From Eutreptiella sp. 'Long Island Sound 2002' (lineage: Eukaryota; Euglenozoa; Euglenophyceae; Eutreptiales; Eutreptiaceae): a DNA stretch of 64,000 bases. The position numbers and the translations under genes are program-made. The stretch covers positions 164,493,872 through 164,557,871 of the forward strand of contig OZ038380.1 in assembly GCA_964036045.1 (NCBI GenBank), written 5' to 3'. This document shows, in pieces, positions 42,275 to 53,700 of this stretch. How positions within the stretch are numbered: the first letter of the stretch is position 1; every line of letters begins with the position of its first letter. The notes under the pieces were generated by a model. The model ran no database searches and had not been told where the DNA came from. It saw only the letters and a program-made list of their open reading frames with translations.

Positions 42275-45200
42275 CCTCCAAAACCAAAGTCCTTCCCACC
42301 TGGAGTCCGGATCATAGGCTCATGCTCAGCACCCATCATTTAGTCCGCACGCATCCGCACACATGTCCCTCCCCTTTGCGTAACACCCTGCCCTTCCTTC
42401 CCTGGGGGTATCGCGGCATGCGCTGCCCCGCCCCTTCCGCCCCTCCCCCCTAGGGGGGTAGGGTTTGTCCATGTCCCTCCTGCGCAGGAGACAATGGGGT
42501 GGGGTGGGGTGGGGGGGGGGCATGCGCGCAGTTGAGGCCGCGGTCACATTTTGTCGGCCCATTTGTGTGTGCTTCTTGCTTACTTTGGCCCTGGTTCCCC
42601 GTTTGCAGGGCATCTTTGTCTGATTGTGCCCCATGTGCGGCGCTTAACGGCCGAATCTGTTCGTTGCTGGCCCGTTCGGACGCGGACAATGATTTGTGCC
42701 ATGTGATGTTTTTTCCAATCTGTTGCATTCGGTGACGTTGCCGATCGATGTGCACAGTGATACGCTGTATGGAGAGTGTTGTCTTGGGGACAGCTTGTTT
42801 TTTGGGCTTCTAGTCAGCTTTGCTGGGAGTTCTGTTTTGTATTCTTTGCACCATGTCCTGCTGTGAGCAATGTGTTGTGTCTTGTGCGCAGTGCTGTCTA
42901 TTGCAAGCTGTATCCAAAAACTTCCATGGTGCAGAACAAAGGTCTCATTGAAGCTCATGTTTGTCGCACATGGCCGCCATGGCACCTTCTTAGGAGCTAG
43001 ATCTCCCTCTGAGTGTGTTGAGACCATCCCGCCCCCCTCCTGGACAAGAATCTTAGAGATTCCAAATGTGCACATGCCTCTACAATGCCACATACCTTCG
43101 GGAAATCCTTCTGTGTAACCCGCATAGGCCTGTACGCAAAGGCTAAAAAGGATTTCAAAAATTTGCTGAAAGAGGAATCTCAACAACCCTAGCTCCTTGA
43201 GGGAATATATGAATGGTCCAAATGCTCGATCTAGCCATAATTCAAAGGCAGGAAATACATTCTAAATTGTAAGCCACAAATTATCATAACTATTGCAACT
43301 TTCCTCAACCTCTTTTGTCCGCAAAAATCTTGACGCAGTGATATTGCAGGTAATAAAGACGTATCACTATTACTATCGCAAAAAGGAATGTCGAAGTGGT
43401 CCACTTCACGGTTCAAAAAATCCTAGTTTGTTGCGTGACGATGTTACAAATTTTGTACATACCATTGTCTGTTGGAAACAGAACACTGCATGTGTCCTGT
43501 GTGCTACAAAACCGCGGCTGCCAAAGTACTGCATGATTCGATGCTCAACAACTTACCAAAATATCAAACCCATAGCAGATGAGGTATCGGATCAAATTGT
43601 CCTAACCAATTATGAGAAACATCCCAGATGTCCCCAATATCCTAGTGAGTTTAAAATACAATATCACAATCTTCTACACAACCATAGATCTATCAAGGCT
43701 GCGCATCCCGATGGCTAACCCATACGAAATGAAAAGCGCGCCAACGAATGTCCTAAGTCGTGTTTGAGAAAACGATCCTAAGTCCGAATGCAGAAAAGAT
43801 CCTAATGATTCTAATTATCATAAAAGTCCTAACCAGGCGAACATGTTGCGATGAGTCATTGTCAAAGATATGGAAAAATAGGTTATCCTTATCCCAGAAA
43901 CCTCTGTCTAACGCGTGGAAAAAACATCCTAAGTATCCTAAACATCCTCAGCCTTTGGGACAGAACGTTAGGGCTAGGAAACATCCTAACTATGCCAAGT
44001 ACTGAATATTCCTCGATAACACCAACGAATATACTACATATCCTAAGAGTGGTTACAATTACGGTTGTCATGAGTTATTTGCCATCACTACACATGCAAA
44101 ATGTAAAAAGAACGATATTCTAACTCCTGTTGGAGAAAATATCCTAAATATCTTCAACTGACTGAACATTTGTTCTCAAAAATATCCCAAATATCCCAAG
44201 TACTTTGTGTGGCTCTGGGCATGTAATTATCCTAAACCTCCTGACCTGGCAAACATGTTGCGATGGGTCATTGTCAAAGAGATGGATAAACCGGTTAGCC
44301 TTAGCCTAAAAACACTGTCTAATTTGTGCAAAAAACATCCTAAGTATCCTAAATGTCCTCAACTTTTGGGACTGAAAGTTGGGGCTAGCAAACATCTTTA
44401 ATGTGCTAAGTACTCCATTTTCTTCGATAACAGCAAGGAATATCTTAAATATCCTAAGAGTGGTTACAAGTACGGTTGTGATGAGGAATTTGCCATTACT
44501 ATACATGAAAAATCTAAGAATAAAAATATCATAAGTGCCGACGGAGAAAATATCCTAATTATCCTAAATATCCTAAACATCCCAATGGGCAAACAACGGG
44601 GGGTTGAAAATGTTGTGAGTCCTAATTTTGCCAAGTCAGTCATCCGAATCATCGGGAAGATCGTTAAACCTCATGCAGAAAATATCCTAAGTATCCCAAA
44701 TGTCCTGACCTGGCTCGTTTCTTTTCTCAAAAACATCCTAAATATCCTAAGTACGTAATATTGTTCGGGGCATATCATCGAACATATTGTAAGTATCCGC
44801 TATTGTTGTGATGAGTAAGTAGCGATGGCTAGAAGGAAGATATCATAAGTCCTATAGGAGACAATATTCGAATTATCCTAAATATTCTGAACCATCCAAT
44901 GGGCCAACAACAGGATGCTGAAAATGTTGTGCTGAGCACGTGTCAAATACTTCCTAATCTCGCCAGACCAAACATCCTGAATATCAGCACCATTCTTTAA
45001 GATCATGCAAAAAATATCCTAAATATCCCAAATATCCTCAATTGACTGAACGTTCTTGCTCAAAAATATCCTCAATATCCCAAGTACTTCATGTAGCTTT
45101 GGGCATAACACCAGAAATATTCCAAAGATTCGAAGAAGGGTTACAGCTACCATTGTGATGAGTACATTGCCAAAAATATCCTAAGTCCTGATGGAGACAA

Positions 45201-45990
45201 TATCCCCATTATGTGGACCATCCTCAACATCGTAATGGACAAACAACTGCAGGCTGAACATGTGGTGATAAGCAATCGTCCAAAACATCTCAACCTCGCC
45301 AGAACAAATATTCTAAATGCGAGAAAAGATCCTGAAACGTCATGCAAAAAATATCCTAAATATCCTAAATATCCCTAGCTGACTCATCTAGACTGAAACC
45401 TCCTGCTGAAAAATGTCCAAAATATCCCAAGTACTTAATATTCTTCCAGGCAAGGACCAAAAATATCCTAACTATCCTAAAAAATGGTTACGGTTACAGC
45501 TAAGGTTAACCGTAACCCTTTTTTTTAGGATAATTAGGATATTTTCCCAAAAAAATGATCGGGTGTTTGCAATATTTTAGAACGCAAAAGTAACCTACTA
45601 GGATGCATTCTTTTGGCACTCACAAACCACCTCGCCTATGGAATGAGGCCTCAAGACAACACAAACAGCCCTGAACCAGTGCACCACACATGTGTAACGG
45701 CAGCAGTGACAGCACTCAATTATACACTGATGTGATCAGAATTTCAATGATTCTCAGATGTACATTAGTGCAGTAAATTTTCCGCTTGTTTTCATGTTTT
45801 CCGTTCGCTGCCAGATGTCGCCTGTGAGCGCGCGTCGAGTCGCATTTGTCTTTCGTGATTTCCCAATCGGATTTATTTAAATTATTTCGAATGATTTCAC
45901 GTTGTGTCATTATGTGCGATGAATGCGCATTGAGATTCTATGTCTGCTCCATTTTTGTAGACCGGGTTTTCGTACTCTTCATATTCCACC

Positions 45991-46521
45991 ATGGAGTTCA
46001 AAGGACTTACAAGTGCTTCGCATATGTCGCTCCCCGAGGCTGGATATGGGTCTGAAGAGGGTTATGTGGGTTCGGAGATATCAGGGGCAGTGTCGGGCGT
46101 TACGACCCCTGGGGCATCAAGGCTACAGGCTTCGCAGTTACAACAAAGATCAACCACTATGCAGCGGTTACAACATGTTCCTCACATGGCACCACACAAC
46201 AGGAAGAAACACTACACCACATCAATCCACACCACGCTAGACCACACCACACCACCTTTCACCGCACTGCCCCAGGATGTGCCCCGCAATGTGGCCCACG
46301 ATGTGCCCCAGAATGTGCCCCTCAATGCTCACCACAATGTGACCCATGATGTGCCCCACCATGTGCCCCACCATGTGCCCCACCATGTGCCCGCCAAATG
46401 CCACATGATGTGCCCCATGATGTGCCCCACAGTGTGCCCCACTGTGAACCCCACGATGTGCCCTGGGATGTGCCCCACCATGTGCCCCACCATGTGCCGC
46501 AGGATGTGCCCCACCATGTAG
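45991..46521 (+). CDS. 176-codon repeat-containing ORF, copy
   Basis: Copy of 19318-19848 in the P2 right arm, with the same strong start context and leader. Not recognised. Confidence 0.28.
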   Translation: MEFKGLTSASHMSLPEAGYGSEEGYVGSEISGAVSGVTTPGASRLQASQLQQRSTTMQRLQHVPHMAPHNRKKHYTTSIHTTLDHTTPPFTALPQDVPRNVAHDVPQNVPLNAHHNVTHDVPHHVPHHVPHHVPAKCHMMCPMMCPTVCPTVNPTMCPGMCPTMCPTMCRRMCPTM

Positions 46522-47286
46522 TAAAATACTTGTAAAATCGGGGTAAAAATTGGGGATGTTTTTCGCCATACAAGGAGGGTGCTGGGTATACTTTGCACTG
46601 CACCACGGCCTCCTACCACCTTCAGAATGCATACCACTTCACAAATGCCTTTCTCTCTATCATTACATCACACTCCAACCCATAGTTGCTCACCCGGGAT
46701 GCTCCCCTTGCTGGTCTCTCCCCTATTTACCACAAACCATACATACAAAAAAGGCATGTTTCTGGGTAGTTCTCCATAGGCATAGTCGGCAACCCAAAGG
46801 AACCCCTTCAGGATGTATCCACGGCTTCTGTGCCCCAAGCCAATGGCGTTGGTGAGGTCTCTGGGATCAGGGCATGGACATCCGAACCCGGTTTGCCAAA
46901 CCAAAACATTGCCCAGCGGCCGCAGCTCCATTAAGGTCCACCGCTCACTAGAAAAATCGGGGTAAAAACTGGGGATGTTTTTCGCCATACAAGGAGGGTG
47001 CTGGGTATACTTTGCACTGCACCACGGCCTCCTACCACCTTCAGAATGCATTCCACTTCACAAATGCCTTCCTCTCTATCATTACATCACATTCCAACCC
47101 ATGGTTGCTCACCCGGGATGCTCCCCTTGCTGGTCTCTCCGCTGTTTACCACAAATCCCGCCCTTTCATGTCCCAACACCCCATTCAAAAACACCCACCC
47201 CTCCCCCATCCGCATCAACACGCCATACCTACACTTTCGTGCGACCCCCAAAATGTGCTCACATTCACATATGCATCCCACCGCAC

Positions 47287-47291
47287 CCACC
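47287..47291. repeat. 5' target site duplication of element 2
   Basis: CCACC, repeated at 58046-58050. The paralogous empty site (reverse strand near 28580 and 61246) reads CGCACCCACCCGACC with a single CCACC. Confidence 0.9.
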
Positions 47292-47822
47292 TGTAAGTGC
47301 GGCTAGCCCCATCTGCTCAGATTTTCAGACATTCTGCCCAGATTGGCTACATTTTGGTCATTTTCTTTGCTTCGGCGGAATCGCCGCCTCGCAGCTCAGT
47401 CACAGGATATTTCCTATATATTTCTGATATGCCGGATTTGATTCCGCGGTCCATTTCCCGTAAATCCGCCGCATTCCGCTATTTTAGCTGGAATCGCCAT
47501 TTGCCGCTGACGCGCGCTCGCGGGCCAGATCGGCCGACAATTTTACATAAATGGATTATTTAAATTCATTCGGACAGTTTTGGACACTCAGATGTATTTA
47601 GAATAATTCCCCTCAATTTTCTTCATAGACTGGGATTTTCTGCCGGACCACAATCAGCATGGACCTTGCCTCTGTTGTCGCTGCTCTCGCCTCCGTTGGT
47701 GTTCGTGTATCCGGTTCCAACCCCAATAACAACATCCAGGGAGACTCCTCGCGTGCCTGCCCCACTGGTCTTGCCGGCCCCGAGCCCTCCGGCACCCACA
47801 ACGACCCAGGGCAGCACTTTCA
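47292..47822 (+). repeat. 5' LTR of element 2
   Basis: 531 bp, TG...CA ends. A TATATAT box-like sequence lies at 47414-47421. TTTTCTTCATAG ends at 47628, 30 nt before the Gag ATG at 47659, and may be a splice or SL acceptor. The last 164 bases encode the Gag N-terminus. Confidence 0.93.
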
Positions 47823-50685
47823 TGGTAGCAGAGGCTACCTGAATGTTGTTCCTATGGTGTCCCAACCACAGCTAGCCCCTCAGTACGACCCCGTCACCTC
47901 CGGAGACGTAACGATCACGCTCCCGTGGTGCTGTGCGAACGAGGCCTTGAGAGGAATGCCTTGCGCAAGCCCAAATTGCCCAAGAAGGACACAGATCAGC
48001 AGCTGTGGAGGCCCAGATTACAATCAAGATCCCAGTCGAAATTGGCCATCAAGCAGCTGGAATCTCCCAGCTTACGCTAATGGCAACGCTCCGGTGGAGC
48101 TTACGGACTTGGCAGGTACCAATGCTCCCTACCAATGTCCACATTTTGAGACCATCGACGCCGACATTGACGACATTGAGATGGGTGGTCCAGGTGAGGT
48201 ACCAACCTATAATCGACCAGCCTCATGGGCACAATGGGACAACCATTTGTCTTCGGAAGTGACCCGTAACCTTGAGGCGCTTGAGGCCCTGTGTCTATTA
48301 GCCACGTCTAAGCTGATAGGACAAGAAAGAATCGCCTCTGATTTTTTATTTGAATATTTTTTCCTCCTTCAAGAAGAAATTAATACCAGGATGTGGTGGT
48401 GTTCTCAAGAAGATGAATCTTTTGCCATTTTCTTGCAGATCTGGAGGGCAAGCCCCTTCCCGAAGGAGAAGACCAAGGCACCGGTTGCCGGGCCCTCCGC
48501 CCCTCATCCCTCTGTTTCCATCCGCGACGATCTAGCCGCCGCGGTTGAGGAAGGAATTTTGGAGGCAGCTAGGCAGGCAAGCCTGGAAATTAGGACTGAA
48601 GGAGCTCCCCAAGTGGACTCCTGGCTGCGAACCACTGAGATTAGCGGTCCGACAGCCTGCTCAGGCCCTTCAGGACACGGTATGTACTGTCCTGCCGACT
48701 GCACTTGCAGATCTCAGCGAGACTCTGAGCTCCAATTGCTCAAAGATCAAATGCAACTCATCATTCAGACGCTGGGAATTAAAGATCTTTTCAAGACCCA
48801 CATGAGGTCTGAGGGCGCATCATCGGTGGATCAGACAACAGAACCGTCGGAGGAGGCGACAGAAATTTTTTCGATTGCTCCTTCGGTGGACTCTAAGACC
48901 ACCGATGCACGGATCAGCAGGACTAAGTTAAAGGAAAGGGTTACAATCTCTCGATCACAGAGTAGATCGGCGAAGGCTAGGACTGAGGTTCAGAATGCCA
49001 AAAGAACTGCCTCCCGTACTACCCTTCCTGCTGTTGATTCCAATGCAATTGCCCAGATGTTGCTCGCCCAGACCCTCGCCGGAGCTGGTGTGGCTAATGA
49101 TGCCGCCAAGGTGTCTACCATTACGGCCGGTGTTGGGCTGGATTCACTCCTAAATCCTACTCCATTGCGACTTCGTCAGGTTGCCAAGCAACCAAAATAC
49201 AATGGGAACCCCAGACGTTGGCCTCAGTTCCAACGGGAATTTAAACTGTGGGTTAAGACTCAAAAACTCCAGGATGATCAGTTCCTGATGGCGCTCTTGG
49301 ACTGCCTTGAGGGAGCGCCGGCCAACACTTGGCTCAGAACCTGGAGTGATCGTGAAGATTCAAGTTCCCCCCTTACCTTTGATGAGGTGTGGGAACAGTT
49401 GGAGGTACGTGGATCCCGGTTGCCTGAGGACCATTACCACCAGATGTTGAAGAATTTTCCTTCATTTTCTCGATTAATCTTGCACGAAGTGCAGGACAAG
49501 AGACAGCGCTTCTGGAATCTCGTAGAAGAATCTGAACATTCAGGCGAAAAATTTTCCAGTGCCGAGCTGAAAAATCTGATTTTTGATAAGATCCCCTCAG
49601 AAACCGCCGCCACCCTTCGGAATCGACAGTCCGAAGAAAAGGTCAAGACCTGGTGGGCGGAGATCGATGGCTTTGATGCCTCGGCCAACCGGTTTACCGT
49701 CAGGGAGGCACTTCAAAAGTGCTCCCCCACGTCGTTTACCAAGGTGAAATTCACTGAAAACACGTGGAAAATCAAGTTTAATGAACACGAGGATCGGGAC
49801 TTGTTTGTCCAAGTTCTCAATAGGGGAGTAAGTTTCCATGGCAATCGCCTGAAGGCCAGGAACTGGGTGTTTTCGTTCACTCCGCAAGAACTGTGGGAAG
49901 AGGTTGAGAGGCTCGCTGACGCCGCCAATCAAAATTTCCATGAGGGTCTTGGGGGAAACAGGAATACCCAGCAAAACACCCAAAATGGGGCCCAAAAGGG
50001 CAACAAAAAGGTGAATGACACCCGGAATGTTCAGGATCATTGTAGCATCTGTCTTCTTCTAGGTTCTACGAACCGAGCTAAGACGCATTCCACTGCTAAT
50101 CACCGATGGTCTGCTTACGATCACAAGGTGATTGGTGAAAATGTCAGTAATCCTCAGAATTCAGACAGGAATGACAGACAGGTGCATGGTGCCAAGGGGG
50201 GAAAGGGTAATTCGACTCCCTCCGGTGGAAACAAAAATACCGGAGGCCCTGGCGGGTCCCAAGGCAAAGGAAATCGGACTCCATCCGGCTCCGGTGGACA
50301 GCCAAACGGCCAGACAGGTCCCAATGTCAACGCCGGAGGCGGAAATCGAAATCCAGGCCAAACCCCTCAATCCGGTCAAAACAAAGGAAATGCTCCAGGA
50401 TCACAGGGTAAGGGTAAGGGAAATCCTTCGGGAACCCCCTTCTCTGGTAAGGGCAGAGGGCGTGGCGACGGTGGTGGTCCATCATCCGGCGGCCGTGGCC
50501 GTGGACGAGGAAAGGGCAACCATCGTGTGGATCAGGTCTCAGGTGCAGACCAGGTGTCTGATGCGGATCGAGATTACGTCGAAAATGCTCTGAATCCAGT
50601 GGATGATCCGTTCCAAGATGAATGGATCGACGAAACAGGCTGTGTTCACAACGTTAACGCAGCCGCTGGAGGTCAGAACGCCTAG
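47659..50685 (+). CDS. gag: Gag polyprotein of element 2
   Basis: 1008 residues. The first ATG of the frame (GCATGG context) is inside the 5' LTR, so residues 1-54 are LTR-encoded and the next few (HGSRGY) overlap the primer binding site; an alternative start is M66 (47854). Residues about 510-700 look like a capsid (QPKYNGNPRRWPQFQREF, ANTWLRTW). In place of a CCHC knuckle there is C-X2-C-X11-H-X4-H (CSIC...TH...NH, residues 795-815). The tail is rich in Gly, Asn, Gln and Lys and ends with RGRG motifs that probably bind RNA. It stops at UAG with Pol in the same frame. It forms the particle and packages element RNA. Confidence 0.9.
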   Translation: MDLASVVAALASVGVRVSGSNPNNNIQGDSSRACPTGLAGPEPSGTHNDPGQHFHGSRGYLNVVPMVSQPQLAPQYDPVTSGDVTITLPWCCANEALRGMPCASPNCPRRTQISSCGGPDYNQDPSRNWPSSSWNLPAYANGNAPVELTDLAGTNAPYQCPHFETIDADIDDIEMGGPGEVPTYNRPASWAQWDNHLSSEVTRNLEALEALCLLATSKLIGQERIASDFLFEYFFLLQEEINTRMWWCSQEDESFAIFLQIWRASPFPKEKTKAPVAGPSAPHPSVSIRDDLAAAVEEGILEAARQASLEIRTEGAPQVDSWLRTTEISGPTACSGPSGHGMYCPADCTCRSQRDSELQLLKDQMQLIIQTLGIKDLFKTHMRSEGASSVDQTTEPSEEATEIFSIAPSVDSKTTDARISRTKLKERVTISRSQSRSAKARTEVQNAKRTASRTTLPAVDSNAIAQMLLAQTLAGAGVANDAAKVSTITAGVGLDSLLNPTPLRLRQVAKQPKYNGNPRRWPQFQREFKLWVKTQKLQDDQFLMALLDCLEGAPANTWLRTWSDREDSSSPLTFDEVWEQLEVRGSRLPEDHYHQMLKNFPSFSRLILHEVQDKRQRFWNLVEESEHSGEKFSSAELKNLIFDKIPSETAATLRNRQSEEKVKTWWAEIDGFDASANRFTVREALQKCSPTSFTKVKFTENTWKIKFNEHEDRDLFVQVLNRGVSFHGNRLKARNWVFSFTPQELWEEVERLADAANQNFHEGLGGNRNTQQNTQNGAQKGNKKVNDTRNVQDHCSICLLLGSTNRAKTHSTANHRWSAYDHKVIGENVSNPQNSDRNDRQVHGAKGGKGNSTPSGGNKNTGGPGGSQGKGNRTPSGSGGQPNGQTGPNVNAGGGNRNPGQTPQSGQNKGNAPGSQGKGKGNPSGTPFSGKGRGRGDGGGPSSGGRGRGRGKGNHRVDQVSGADQVSDADRDYVENALNPVDDPFQDEWIDETGCVHNVNAAAGGQNA
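47823..47834 (+). other. Primer binding site of element 2
   Basis: TGGTAGCAGAGG directly after the 5' LTR, complementary to the CCTCTGCTACCA 3' end typical of animal-type initiator Met-tRNA. It is also inside the Gag reading frame. Confidence 0.85.
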
Positions 50686-50720
50686 GGGAGCCACGAAAAT
50701 CGCCCCTCCCCAGGCGATTT
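50683..50720 (+). promoter_or_regulatory. Candidate UAG readthrough pseudoknot of element 2
   Basis: UAG at 50683-50685 is followed after 11 nt by a perfect 8-bp stem AAATCGCC (50697-50704) / GGCGATTT (50713-50720). Its loop CCTCCCCA can pair through CTCCCC (50706-50711) with GGGGAG (50685-50690) next to the stop, giving a pseudoknot. Gammaretroviruses also use UAG-G plus a downstream pseudoknot between gag and pol. Function here is inferred. Confidence 0.55.
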
Positions 50721-53700
50721 CAGGCATGATCCCCAAATTCCTGATCGACCATTACTTGATGTAGGGTCGCTTGTCTCCTCTCCCCTGGATCCGGCAGCGG
50801 ATCCTTCTGTTGTAGTGGACGAGGTTGGTGTACAGTCCAAGCACAGGGCTCGTCAGTTTGTCACAAAGCTGTGGGTCTCTGATTGCAAGGGAAATTTCCA
50901 CCTCGCCACTTGTTTGTGTGACAATGGATCAGAGGTAAATCTCCAATCCAACTGTTTCTTACCCGACGACTGCGTGTTTGAATCGCCTCATCCTGTTACC
51001 CTCGAGGGAGTTTCTGGACATTCTCTCGCAGGTGGGCAACGCGGTTGTTATATATCCACCCATTTGGTCGCTCAAGACCTTTGGGAAGAGCAAAATGTGG
51101 AAGAAGTTGTCCTTAAGGATGACTACTTCTATCGTGCTGACATAAAGTACGACCTTTATTTGGGGCATCCTTGGCTTCGCAAGAACAGGGTAGCGCCCGT
51201 AGGTCATCGTCGTTGTTTTTTGCTGGAGTCAGGTCCCTTGGAGCGTCCTGAATTTCGTTTTTTGCACGCAGGGTTTAAAAGTGCAGAAGAATTTTTGAAG
51301 CAAAAAGTGACACCAAAATTTGGTGAAGATGTCACCATTGCAGAGGTGAATGGGAGTGCCGATTACTCCCAAGAGTTAGAATGTCTTCGTAGGGACTCCC
51401 AGCCACGACGCCCTTCGCGCTGGCACTCTTCATCCTACAGAGTTGTCGACAAATGGCGCGATGCAATTTGTGAATACTTTCATGAACATCATTCATTTTG
51501 GCCACAGTATGATGCCTTTGCTAACCGTATGAACAAGCGCTTCGACAAGCACTTCAGCGACGCTTGGACCCACAAATGGGACAAGAAGTTGTGGATTAAT
51601 CCTCCGTTTCACTTAATCCAGCAGGTCATCCACAAAATCAAGCAAGATAAAACCCAGGCAATTTTGGTTGTGCCCTTGTGGGACGACAAGCCGTGGTTTC
51701 AGGAATTACAAGACATTTGTGTTGATTACATCGAACTTCCCAGGAAGATTAAGCTGTATGCCAGGGACGACACAGGTCCCCTGCCACAGCGGTCCTGGAG
51801 TTCGCTTGCATTCCTGGTGGATGGAAAGCTTTCTGACTCTAATTCTGCTGATTCTAGTACAGATTCCTGTGTTGGGTCTGAATCTGAGGTTGAGCGTGGT
51901 ACTGATGATGAATCTATTTTTTCTGATTTTTGTCCGTCAGATACCCAAGGTGATTCAACGTCCAATGGATCCGCCTCGTCTCCCTCTTCCCCAATACGGT
52001 CGACATCGAAAAGAATCTTCAGTGCACGGGCGAGGAAAAATCTCCAATCGCGCCGCAAATTCAGAGTTTTTTATGAAAAACCCCCTGTGGAAGCTTTCAT
52101 GGATCCTTTCGAGGAGCTGGATCGCGAGGAAAATCTCTGGGATTTCGACACAAGACCCACCTATCTTCAAGAGGCAGTTGATACGGACCTGTTTAGGGAC
52201 ATCCGTAAGAAGATTCTTCCTGCCAAAGCCGAAGAAGTCGCCAAAGTTTTCTCGACAGTAATTCCTGGCGATCAGGTGGACACTGAATTGTGTTCCAAGT
52301 CAAGAGAAAAGATTTTTGAGGAACGGAAGGATACAACCCTTTCAGGAAAGTTAATCAAGGACCCCCCTGTCCGTGGGCAGTTCGGTGAAGCCTTCATCGA
52401 GCTTCGTGAAGGGTACAAGGCAAAAAAACAGCGCCCTTATGAAAATCATGGACACAAACATGAGATTCTCAGAGAAATCATTGAGAGAAATCTCAGGGAA
52501 TTTGGTTGGCTTGAGGGTTGTATGACCAGCGAATGGTGTTGTTCACCCTTCACAGTCCCGAAGCCACCGCCAGCAGACCAGAACACCATTGATGGTTGGC
52601 GAATGGTGGTTGATTTTCGCAATCTCAACGCCGAAACAAAGGCGGATTCACACCCCCTGCCCCTCATTGAGGAGGAAATCGCCAAGAGGGCGAGAGGTCG
52701 TTTGTTCTCTGTGCTGGATCTCCGTCACGGCTTTCACCAAATGCCGTTGAGGAAGGACAGCAGGCCTCTCACCTGTATGTGCACGCCATGTGGCCCAGTC
52801 CAATGGACCGTCATGCCCATGGGGCTGAAGAACGCCCCCTCATTTTTTCAAAGAATGATGGAGGATGTGCTGTTCACAACCCATCCTGAGCTTCGTGCCT
52901 TCGTGAGTGTGTACATAGATGACATAATCATCGCGACGGAGGGGGAGGGACTGACCGAAGCCGAGCTGGTGGCCCTACATGAGAAGCAGCTGAACCAAGT
53001 TTTGGATATTCTTGACGCCAATCAGCTGATTTGTGGGCCAAAGAAGGGAAAATTATTTTTAAAATCAGTCGAATTTTGTGGTTCTCTCCTAGAGAATGGC
53101 ACTCGACGACCCAGTCCAGGGAAGCTCGTCGCTATTCAGAAGTGGAAGCGCCCTGAGACGATCACGGAGTTGCGAGGATTCCTAGGTTGTTGCAATTTTT
53201 ACCACACTTTTGTGCCGAATTATGCCAAATTTGCTGCCCCCCTCACTGAATTACTGAAGGTAGGGAGAGATGCAGGCAAGGCAGTTTCAAAGGTTCGTGT
53301 CAAGTGGACTGACGAGTGCGAGGAGGCCTTCCATCACTTGAAGGCAGCCCTCTGTGAAGTCGCCACGTTGCATGTGCCCCAATTTGACAGACCCTTCTAC
53401 ATTAGAACCGACGCATCTAGGTACGCGATCGGAGCTGTCCTTGAACAGGTTGATGAAGCCACCGGCGATCATTACCCTCTTGCATTTTGGTCTCGGAAGC
53501 TAGCCCCACGCCAAATGCAATGGTCGCCGCGTGAGCAAGAGACTTACGCCATAATCTGTGCTTTAAAAAAGTACCAATCGTGGGTTGGCACCAATCGAGT
53601 CGAGGTCCTGACGGATCATCGATCTCTGGAGTATTGGGCCACTGAACACATTGATACTGTCGCGAGCCCAGCTGGTCGACGGGCCAGATGGCACGAATTT

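Larger units (their letters stand above)
41619..47291. repeat. Right arm of P2, up to retrotransposon insertion
   Basis: Reverse complement of 28590-34250 and direct copy of 14946-20450 up to 47122. The arm is cut at 47291 by element 2 and resumes at 58051-58365. It holds an SL RNA gene (42174-42274), the TTAGGATA satellite (43740-45550), the relic ORF (45991-46521) and two interspersed modules. Confidence 0.9.
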
